DNA of 64,000 nt from NCBI RefSeq assembly GCF_000379725.1, contig NZ_KB903631.1, forward strand, positions 1-64,000. The letters run 5' to 3'. Each line of letters opens with the position of its first letter. The first letter of the stretch is position 1. Below, piece after piece: positions 26,810 through 33,928 of the stretch. The DNA is from Cytophaga aurantiaca DSM 3654. GTDB lineage: Bacteria > Bacteroidota > Bacteroidia > Cytophagales > Cytophagaceae. Under the pieces are notes generated by a model. It was not told the origin of the DNA and did not search any database. It was given only the letters and a program-made list of their open reading frames with translations. Both the position numbers and the translations under genes were made by a program.

Positions 26810-28534
26810 ATGCATATTTCATTACAAATTACATTTATGGGGAAATTAAAATTATTTTTTATTGGACTTATTTTCATGGTTGCGAATGTCGCACATGCAC
26901 AAATGGTTCTGGAATACGACTTGTTGGTTCCAAATGAGCAAATAACCTTATCGCTTAAGGGTACAGTTGATGTACAGGTTGATTGGGGAGATGGTTCTGC
27001 TCTGGAAGTATTTACTACAGAAGGCAATAAAACACATACCTATGTAACAAGTGGAATAAAAACGGTTACCATATCAGGTATATTAAGTCATTATAGTGGT
27101 AGCCCATATAGACTTACTAAAGTGCTCAGCTGGGATGGCTTAGGTCTTACAGATTTGTCGTATGCATTTCAAAGAGCTGAAGATCTTGTTGAAGTGCCTG
27201 CAACATTGCCATCTACAGTTACAGATCTGAGTTATATGTTTGAGTATGCGCTAAGTTTTAATTCGCCGATCGGCACCTGGAATACAGCATCGGTTACCAA
27301 TATGCAATCAATGTTTTCTGATGCAAGAACGTTTAACCAGCCAATAGGTAACTGGAATACAGCAGCTGTTAAAAATATGGGAAGTATGTTCAATAATGCA
27401 TATAATTTCAATCAGCCGATTGGGAGCTGGAACACATCATCTGTTACAAACATGAGATATATGTTTGCTACTACGTATAATTTCAATCAGCCGATTGATT
27501 CATGGAATACATCTGCTGTCACCAATATGGAAGGTATGTTTTATGATGCGAACTTCAATCAGCCAATTGGAAGTTGGAATACCGCAGCCGTTACGAATAT
27601 GAATAGCATGTTTTGGCGAGCGGAAAAATTTAATCAGCCCATAGGCAATTGGAACACTTCAGCCGTTACCGATATGGGTCTTATGTTTGCCGGTGCTACG
27701 GCTTTCAATCAGCCGATAGGTAACTGGAATACAGGAGCTGTTACACAAATGTATACTATGTTTGCGGCATCAGCCTTCAATCAGCCTATTGGAGATTGGA
27801 ATACCGTATCCGTTAAAAGTATGGCATATATGTTTCAAGATACGTATAATTTTAATCAACCAATAGGCAACTGGAATACATCATCAGTTACGGACATGTA
27901 TGCAATGTTTCAAAGAGCAACGACTTTCAATCAGTCTATTGGAAATTGGAATACGGGTTCTGTTACTGACATGCGACTGATGTTTTCTGATGCAGTTGCT
28001 TTCAATCAACCATTAGGTAACTGGAATGTTACATCGGTAACAGATATGTATTATATGTTTAATAATGTTGCCTTATGTAAAAATAATTATGATGCTATAT
28101 TGTATGGATGGTCGGTACAATCAGTGAAGTCGGGTGTGAATTTTGATGGAGGGAAAAGCAAATACTCTGTGATTGGAAATGTGTCAAGATCGGCACTTCT
28201 AAGTAAAGGATGGGTTATTAATGATGGTGGCTTGGGTATTACAGATGATGTGGCGTGTACTACTACAGATACGGAAGAAGTGTTGACTGAAAATTCTTTG
28301 ATACTATTTCCTAACCCAACAAAAGATAAATTGTATATCGCTTTGCCGAAATCTTCGAGTACGGTAATTACGTGTTCGGTTTACAGTCATACAGGCAATT
28401 TAATATTTGAAAAGAACATACAGATGGGTGGGTTACAAACAGAATTAGATCTCGGTCAGATCCCGCAAGGTTTGTATCTCTTAAGAATTAAAACGAATGA
28501 TGAAAGTATTGTTAAAAGCTTTGTGAAGGAATAA
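26810..28534 (+). CDS. T9SS-exported DUF285 (BspA-type) repeat surface protein
   Basis: 574 residues from ATG 26810, or 565 from the ATG at 26837, which directly precedes the signal peptide core MGKLKLFFIGLIFMVANVAH. After a PKD-like strand region (about 35-90, VDVQVDWGDGS), about eleven tandem repeats of 24-26 residues occupy roughly 135-445. Each follows the pattern FNQPIGNWNTSSVTNMxxMF. This is the DUF285 repeat known from surface lipoproteins and BspA-like proteins. A T9SS sorting domain (ILFPNPTKDK to SIVKSFVKE) ends the protein. Likely cell-surface, mediating contact with other cells or matrix. Confidence 0.85.
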   Translation: MHISLQITFMGKLKLFFIGLIFMVANVAHAQMVLEYDLLVPNEQITLSLKGTVDVQVDWGDGSALEVFTTEGNKTHTYVTSGIKTVTISGILSHYSGSPYRLTKVLSWDGLGLTDLSYAFQRAEDLVEVPATLPSTVTDLSYMFEYALSFNSPIGTWNTASVTNMQSMFSDARTFNQPIGNWNTAAVKNMGSMFNNAYNFNQPIGSWNTSSVTNMRYMFATTYNFNQPIDSWNTSAVTNMEGMFYDANFNQPIGSWNTAAVTNMNSMFWRAEKFNQPIGNWNTSAVTDMGLMFAGATAFNQPIGNWNTGAVTQMYTMFAASAFNQPIGDWNTVSVKSMAYMFQDTYNFNQPIGNWNTSSVTDMYAMFQRATTFNQSIGNWNTGSVTDMRLMFSDAVAFNQPLGNWNVTSVTDMYYMFNNVALCKNNYDAILYGWSVQSVKSGVNFDGGKSKYSVIGNVSRSALLSKGWVINDGGLGITDDVACTTTDTEEVLTENSLILFPNPTKDKLYIALPKSSSTVITCSVYSHTGNLIFEKNIQMGGLQTELDLGQIPQGLYLLRIKTNDESIVKSFVKE

Positions 28535-28660
28535 CAAAAAAGTTGTATGTGGAAATTGTAATGCCTTGCAGACAATCTTTTAAGAATATATCTATAACCT
28601 GTGTTAAAGAAAAAAGAAAAATATAATATATTTATTTGCACGAACCAGTAGCTTTTTAAT

Positions 28661-29662
28661 ATGAAAAAAATTCTTTTTACTCTTTTTGCAGTTGTACCGT
28701 TGCTTCTTCAGGCGAACGATTCGCTGAAACTTCCGGAACTATTATCCGACAAAGGTTTGTATTCTGTGATCGTGACCAAAAACGATCAGACTATTTTCAA
28801 ACAATTTTATCAGGGCAAAACAGAAAATGATTTGATAGAAGTAAAGTCCATCACAAAAAGCATCATGTCTCTGTTGATAGGCATTGCATTGGATAAGAAA
28901 TTTCTTCAGAGTCTGGATCAACCATTGACTGATTTTTTTCCTGAATTGCTAACGGACACATCTGCAGCAAAGAAGCGTATTACGATCCGGCATGTATTGA
29001 ATCATGCCTCCGGACTAGCTGATTATGAAGAGTGGCCTTCTCAAATGCAAATCTGGTTGAACAGTCCAAACCCCAGCGCCTTTTTACTTTCGCAACCTTT
29101 AGTATCCGAGCCGGGTAAAGAGTATCGATACAACTCCCCTGCAACACATCTCTTATCCGCTATTGTGACTAAAGCATCGAAAATGGAAACGGCAGATTTT
29201 GCACAACAATATTTATTTAAACCATTAGGTATTAAAAGTTACAAGTGGGACATATTGCGAGACGGTTTTTATGATGGCGCAGGAATTTCTCTGGCACTTC
29301 GTACGACAGATCTGGCAAAGATTGGTAATCTGATTGTGCAGAAGGGTACGATAAATAAGACATCTGTAATTTCGTATTCATACATAAAAATCCTTTGCGA
29401 CCTAAGTCTAAAACGTGAAACGCCATGGGGATTGCCGGACTCAAAGGTAGGGTTGTGCTGGTATCAGACCAGGTATGAAGGCGAAGTCGTAAATTATTGT
29501 TTAGGTTATGGAGGTCAATTTCTGATTGTTTTTCCGTACCGGAAATGTGTGATCGCAGTGAATCATAATATTGCGGTACAAGATCCAGATCTTCAATCAT
29601 ACAATTTTGTAAAAAATTATCTTCCTGTTATTTATAAGGCAATGATTGAAGCAGGGGAGTAA
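28661..29662 (+). CDS. secreted beta-lactamase-family serine hydrolase
   Basis: 333 residues with signal peptide MKKILFTLFAVVPLLLQAN. Class C beta-lactamase/EstB fold (PF00144): SITK at 63-66 with the nucleophile Ser63 and Lys66, HASGLADYEEW, YNS at 157-159 in the place of the YxN motif, and the third-box equivalent CLGYGGQFLIV near 280-290. Members hydrolyse esters, D-peptides or beta-lactams in the periplasm; the substrate cannot be read from sequence. Stand-alone gene. Confidence 0.85.
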   Translation: MKKILFTLFAVVPLLLQANDSLKLPELLSDKGLYSVIVTKNDQTIFKQFYQGKTENDLIEVKSITKSIMSLLIGIALDKKFLQSLDQPLTDFFPELLTDTSAAKKRITIRHVLNHASGLADYEEWPSQMQIWLNSPNPSAFLLSQPLVSEPGKEYRYNSPATHLLSAIVTKASKMETADFAQQYLFKPLGIKSYKWDILRDGFYDGAGISLALRTTDLAKIGNLIVQKGTINKTSVISYSYIKILCDLSLKRETPWGLPDSKVGLCWYQTRYEGEVVNYCLGYGGQFLIVFPYRKCVIAVNHNIAVQDPDLQSYNFVKNYLPVIYKAMIEAGE

Positions 29663-29819
29663 AGTAGTTCTCTGTAACGAATCTAAAATTTTTACCCATA
29701 GTGTATCGCGCAATATAGGCTTGAGGATTTCAGTAAGTACATAAGGATATTTAAATTAGTGTATTTGGGCATGTTATTTGCGTTATACGTTTTAGTAACA
29801 TATTAATTTTAGAACAGCC

Positions 29820-30605
29820 ATGAAACCCAATGTAGATCTGTTGCATTCCGTATGGAATAATTCCAGAGAATTTGTAAGTAAAAAAGAAGTGGCGCTTGAA
29901 GGACTTACTCTGGATGATCTTACCAAGTCTATATTTACAAATGGTCCATTTTATTATTTCATCGTTGATTTTTTTGATATGAAAATAAACCACATGAGTC
30001 CGTCGGTTAAAGACATTCACGGCTTTGATCCGGACAGCGTAGTGTTTCAGGATATTCTTGATGAGATTCATCCCGATGATATGATGTTTGTTGCCAAAGC
30101 CGAGGCGGCAGTATGGGATCTTATATTCAATAAAATTGATAGGTCTAGCAATAAAAAGTATAAAGTGTCCTATTGTTTCCGATTAAAAACACGTGACGGA
30201 ACATATCAGTTGTTTCATCATCAAGGCATCATCTTAACAACCGACGAAGAAGGAAATATAGGGAAGTCCTTAAATGTTCATACAAACATTAATCATCTTA
30301 CTGCACAAAATAATTATAAAGTTTCTGTCATAGGCATGTTAGGCGAGCCTTCGTACATGGACATTCCGCTCACATTCGGTGATCAGAAATTTTTATCGAC
30401 TAAACAACTGTTGTTTAGTAAACGTGAAATAGAAATTCTAAAATTGATGGCCGGCGGTATGATCAGCACAGAGATTGCAGATAAACTTTGTATTTCAATA
30501 AACACGGTTAATACACACCGGAAAAATATTATGAAAAAAGGCAATTGCAAAACCTTGGCACAGCTCATCATCAAGTGCGTTACTGAAGGGGTGATTCAGC
30601 AATAG
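29820..30605 (+). CDS. PAS-LuxR transcriptional regulator
   Basis: 261 residues, no signal peptide. An N-terminal PAS_3-like domain (about 30-160; MSPSVKDIHGFDPDSV, DEIHPDDMMFVAKAE, YCFRLKTRDGTYQLFHHQG) is followed by a C-terminal LuxR/GerE helix-turn-helix (about 195-258; FSKREIEILKLMAGG, ADKLCISINTVNTHRKNIM). It senses a cytosolic signal through PAS and binds DNA. It is not next to a histidine kinase and lacks a receiver domain. Target genes are unknown. Confidence 0.88.
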   Translation: MKPNVDLLHSVWNNSREFVSKKEVALEGLTLDDLTKSIFTNGPFYYFIVDFFDMKINHMSPSVKDIHGFDPDSVVFQDILDEIHPDDMMFVAKAEAAVWDLIFNKIDRSSNKKYKVSYCFRLKTRDGTYQLFHHQGIILTTDEEGNIGKSLNVHTNINHLTAQNNYKVSVIGMLGEPSYMDIPLTFGDQKFLSTKQLLFSKREIEILKLMAGGMISTEIADKLCISINTVNTHRKNIMKKGNCKTLAQLIIKCVTEGVIQQ

Positions 30606-30659
30606 TGGTATACTTTAATAAAAAGGTTGAATTTATTTTTTGCGTAATACTAATCTGTC

Positions 30660-30682
30660 ACGCACACTGACGCCAGCTTAGA
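30660..30682. repeat. fragment of interspersed CAGTC/GACTGG repeat (family B)
   Basis: CACACTGACGCCAGCTTAG is a short member of the family with consensus CACCAGTCCCCGCTATCGCT plus AAGACTGGCGCCAGGTGG. It lies directly beyond the 3' end of the minus-strand gene at 30687. Confidence 0.5.
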
Positions 30683-30686
30683 ATCA

Positions 30687-31616
30687 CTAATCCTGAATGG
30701 TGAACACTATGGCAACTCCTATAAAAAAATAATTTGCGTCAAAAGGAGTAGACGTAATTCGTTGATTGTTGTATGTTGCTGTTATCTCATCGTGACGATT
30801 CAGATTGTTTTTTGAACTTCCGGATATAAATTGTGTTGCGTTTTTTTTGATATCGTGTTGTCTCAGCACAAGTCCGCAGCTTTGAGATAGCGGAATAAAG
30901 TAAGACGCAAAAAATTGCACACCTACTCCAGGTCTGTATGGGTTGGTGCATACTGCTATTTTGGGCTCAATGCCAATCTGATTTTGCTTGTAGATTACAA
31001 CAAGTTTGTTGGCATACCCTGTGTAGGTATGCTTGTTTCTGTAGTACGTGAATTTTGGTTTTGCCGTACTGCCAAGTACGTAGATGGTTACATTGTTGTT
31101 ATCAATAGATCCGATATCGCCAGTGGTGAAGCTGAAAAACGAAAGGTTGAGAGAAGGTCTTATGATCCATCCGGCTTGCTGCATTCTTGATGCAGGCGAA
31201 CGTTGGTTGTGTCCAAGAAATAAATTCATTCCGGCGCCAAGAGAATAAAAAGCTCCATTATAAGATGTATTGAATCCGGTGCTGAAGTTAAATGTAACAT
31301 GGGACTTTGTAATATCTATACCAAACAGCAGCTCGGGAGAACTGTTTGATAGAAGATGCCGGGTGTTTGTCTTGAAGACATGTGCGTACATGTTGTGTCC
31401 TGCATCCATTGTTTGATAAGGAAAGCTGAGGCTTAGATTCCCTGGATGGTTGTGAGCAGAGACCATACCCGCACCGAAAAGAAAAGATACTTTAGGGTAC
31501 ATCGGCGTTTTCCCTTGATAACGCTGCTGTGCCTGCGAAAGAGTAGTATGAAAAAATAATAATCCTATCAAAAGACATATAAACAAAACGTTTTTTAAAA
31601 AGATGCATTGCTTCAT
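30687..31616 (-). CDS. predicted outer-membrane beta-barrel protein, unknown function
   Basis: 309 residues with a signal peptide (about 8-29, ending SQAQQ). The body has many alternating amphipathic strands (KVSFLFGAGMVS, THVTFNFSTGFNTSYNGAF, SLGAGMNLFLGHN, GVGVQFFASYFIPLSQSC, DANYFFIGVAIVFTIQD) and ends in aromatic residues typical of a barrel closing strand. No catalytic motif. Function unknown. Confidence 0.65.
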   Translation of the reverse strand: MKQCIFLKNVLFICLLIGLLFFHTTLSQAQQRYQGKTPMYPKVSFLFGAGMVSAHNHPGNLSLSFPYQTMDAGHNMYAHVFKTNTRHLLSNSSPELLFGIDITKSHVTFNFSTGFNTSYNGAFYSLGAGMNLFLGHNQRSPASRMQQAGWIIRPSLNLSFFSFTTGDIGSIDNNNVTIYVLGSTAKPKFTYYRNKHTYTGYANKLVVIYKQNQIGIEPKIAVCTNPYRPGVGVQFFASYFIPLSQSCGLVLRQHDIKKNATQFISGSSKNNLNRHDEITATYNNQRITSTPFDANYFFIGVAIVFTIQD

Positions 31617-31756
31617 ACTCTATCTTAAGAGTGTAAATAAAAATTACCGGAAATGAATTCTTGTATTTATACGCATAGATAAAATTCCTTTCTGTATCAA
31701 TTTGGAAGAATGAAGGTGGGGTTTATCATTTCGACTATTCTGACTTCTGACATTTC

Positions 31757-31893
31757 CTGGCACTAGTCTGAGCGATAGCCGGAAATAACAGCTTTAATTT
31801 TTAGCAGTATACTATTTTAATTGCTCTGCGGTGGACAGAGAATGACAAAAGATGGACACCAGTCCCTGATATCGCTAAGACTGGTGCCAGGTG
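31757..31893. repeat. pair of family B repeats in inverted orientation
   Basis: CCTGGCACTAGTCTGAGCGA at 31757 is the reverse complement of the family B repeat at 31851-31893 (GACACCAGTCCCTGATATCG, then CTAAGACTGGTGCCAGGTG). The two copies face each other about 70 bp apart. No gene is visible from 31617 to 31915. Confidence 0.65.
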
Positions 31894-31915
31894 AAAGTGG
31901 GGTAATCAAAATAAA

Positions 31916-32272
31916 TTATTTATATATACTGAAAAAAATCTGCACAGGAAGTAGTATGACTTGTATGATGATTATATTCAGTAACGATGCCCTGAAATAT
32001 TTTTCACTGTATTGGCCATTTTTAGTTGGAATAAGTGCAGTAATGAGTCCAAGGCCAAAGCCTGCTACAATGCTCCCGACTACCAGTATTTTTAATCCAA
32101 CAAAAAGCTTGTGGCTGATATCTCCTTCCTCATTTGAAAAGAGCAGGAACAAAATAATATTAGCAAGCATAAGTCCTGCAATGAGCAAACCATAATTTCT
32201 TTTTTTCTTGGTGGAAACCATCTCGATATTAAGTGGCTTCATTTCGTTGTCAGGTAATTTATTTAAGTCCAT
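31916..32272 (-). CDS. small three-helix membrane protein
   Basis: 118 residues from ATG 32272, preferred because it starts a plausible soluble head (MDLNKLPDNEMKPLNIEM); the frame opens 12 codons further upstream. Three hydrophobic helices (about 31-46, 56-77 and 98-116) with charged linkers (STKKKRNYG). No recognised family. It is flanked by interspersed repeats on both sides. Confidence 0.55.
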   Translation of the reverse strand: MDLNKLPDNEMKPLNIEMVSTKKKRNYGLLIAGLMLANIILFLLFSNEEGDISHKLFVGLKILVVGSIVAGFGLGLITALIPTKNGQYSEKYFRASLLNIIIIQVILLPVQIFFSIYK

Positions 32273-32394
32273 AATGATGTATGTTAGCTGGTATATATTA
32301 ATATACAATTATTTTTTCACAATTGCAGATCACAATAGGTAGATGCTCAGATCGAGAAGATGCAGTATTCCAAGGCGTGTGAGGTGCTGTTATA

Positions 32395-32530
32395 GCAGTG
32401 GATTAATTTGCTGTTAGATGAGAGTTGGAAATGCTAACATCGGTGACGGATTGTAAATCCTATTTATCTGGCTTCCGGATTACAAATCCGGAAGTGCAGA
32501 CCCACTGCGCTAAGACTGGAGTCAGAATAT
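32395..32530. repeat. cluster of three repeat types
   Basis: In order: a diverged family C end (GTTGGAAATGCTAACATCGG), a hairpin CTTCCGGATT / AATCCGGAAG at about 32471-32493, and a family B fragment (CTGCGCTAAGACTGGAGTCA) at 32504-32526. The surrounding 32273-32670 has no other supported feature. Confidence 0.5.
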
Positions 32531-32670
32531 GCTATACTAAATTATTTCAAAAATACATTATACGTTTTTTATTTTTTGTTACGTGCAAAATAATCTTCTT
32601 ACAGTAGTACTTGATAAGTATGAAACGTTTGTTGTAATTTAATTAAACAACCAACACAAACAGTACAGCT

Positions 32671-33399
32671 ATGAATGAGACGGGTTTATTAGATGTATAT
32701 ACAGATGAAGAAAGAACAGCTTATATTGGTGCAATCGCTTCTATTGCTACTGCAGATCGTACGGCTACAGAAGATGAGCTTGAATACCTGAGCGCTTTGT
32801 GTGAGGCAGCCGCAGTTAAGCCGTCTGTTGCACAAGATGCAGCAAAGGATATCACAAATGCGCAGTTGCCATACTACCTCGATGTATTGAAACAAAGCGA
32901 GCTCAGGTTTTCGCTGATCACCGACATCATCAGTTTTGCAAAATCAGACGGACAGTATACAGCAGATGAGCAAGAAAAAATAAAAGGCATCTGCAGGTAT
33001 CTTGATATTACAGATGAACAAACAGGTGTGCTTAATAATCTGGTAGAAAAAAGCAGTGCACTCGTAACGATTCCGGAAGAAGCAAACGATAAAGGTTTTT
33101 TCGAAAAGCATGGTTTTAGCAACATGCTGGAGAAAGCAAATATTCCCATCAATAGCATTGTAAAAGGATTGATCGGTGTGGCAGTGCCATTTATTCTTTC
33201 TAAGATGGTAAACAGAAGAGCACAATCGGGTAGTATTTCGGGTGGTGGCTTAGGCGGCGGTTTGGGAGGAACATTATTAGGCGCGTTTCAGGGCGGACGT
33301 ATAGGAGGTTTGGGTTCCATCCTTGCAAACCTTAACGGCAATAAGCCCTACAATGGACTAGGGTCGATCCTTAAAAGAGCGATTCAGCAGAAAGCATAA
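32671..33399 (+). CDS. TerB-like protein with glycine-rich tail
   Basis: 242 residues. The first 130 form an all-alpha TerB (PF05099)-type domain (YIGAIASIATADRTATEDEL, SLITDIISFAKSDGQYTADEQEKI) with the acidic DR/DGxxxxxE metal-site pattern repeated twice. A short hydrophobic stretch (about 167-177, GLIGVAVPFILSKMV) and a glycine-rich segment (190-225) follow. TerB domains occur in tellurite and stress-response proteins and bind metal ions. Whether this gene confers any resistance is not known. No other ter genes are near. Confidence 0.75.
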   Translation: MNETGLLDVYTDEERTAYIGAIASIATADRTATEDELEYLSALCEAAAVKPSVAQDAAKDITNAQLPYYLDVLKQSELRFSLITDIISFAKSDGQYTADEQEKIKGICRYLDITDEQTGVLNNLVEKSSALVTIPEEANDKGFFEKHGFSNMLEKANIPINSIVKGLIGVAVPFILSKMVNRRAQSGSISGGGLGGGLGGTLLGAFQGGRIGGLGSILANLNGNKPYNGLGSILKRAIQQKA

Positions 33400-33404
33400 A
33401 TGTA

Positions 33405-33432
33405 TGGAATCTGGCGCTCAGACTGACGCCAG
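33405..33432. repeat. family B repeat after terB-like gene
   Basis: TCTGGCGCTCAGACTGACGC followed by CAGGTG, 6 bp after the stop of the TerB-like gene. Confidence 0.55.
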
Positions 33433-33604
33433 GTGAGATTTATCAGCGAAGGGACAACGAGTACTATTTTATGACTATGTTCTTGCTGAGAACAAGAATA
33501 TTCCTACTGCGTGTACGATTGTATAAGCTTATTCTGTAATGATGTAATTTTCCTTAAAAGTATATCATCACCTTTAGTTAAATCAAATGTTTTAACATAC
33601 ACAT

Positions 33605-33775
33605 ATGAAAAAGGAAGAACGGAAAGCAGTAAGAGCAAAAATTACTACTGCTATTAACAAAGTATTGAAAAGTTCAAAAGCAGAACACACAAAAAAATCT
33701 GAGAAGGTTATAAAAAAGTCTGTTAAAAGTATTGTAAAAACAATGGCTAAAGAGGTTGACACTGTTTCAAAGTAA
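33605..33775 (+). CDS. lysine-rich basic microprotein
   Basis: 56 residues, below the usual ORF length cutoff. It begins MKKEERKAVRAKITTAINKV, is very rich in Lys with alternating Ser/Val/Ile, and ends KEVDTVSK. The composition resembles small histone-H1-like or nucleic-acid-binding proteins, or a free amphipathic helix; no family is recognised. ATG 33605 has an A-rich leader. The opposite frame (33592-33789) is open only because of composition. Flanked by family B repeats. Confidence 0.6.
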   Translation: MKKEERKAVRAKITTAINKVLKSSKAEHTKKSEKVIKKSVKSIVKTMAKEVDTVSK

Positions 33776-33840
33776 TCTATATCTCTCATAGTAGTGAAGG
33801 CTGCTGCCAGTGTAATTGCAGTCAGAGACGCTTCCTAATA

Positions 33841-33882
33841 GTGGACAACAGTCTCCGCTGCGCTCAGACTGGCGCCAGATGG
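33841..33882. repeat. family B repeat
   Basis: GTGGACAACAGTCTCCGCTG, then CGCTCAGACTGGCGCCAGATGGG. This is a nearly complete family B unit with a CAGTC / GACTG stem, between the microprotein and the sugar dehydrogenase. Confidence 0.65.
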
Positions 33883-33928
33883 GTTTTAACTTTTAAATAA
33901 ATAATTTTTAACATAACAGCTATCGTGT

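Noticed and set aside
31821-32195. 124-residue plus-strand ORF
   Set aside because: It is antisense to the three-helix membrane protein and starts inside a family B repeat.
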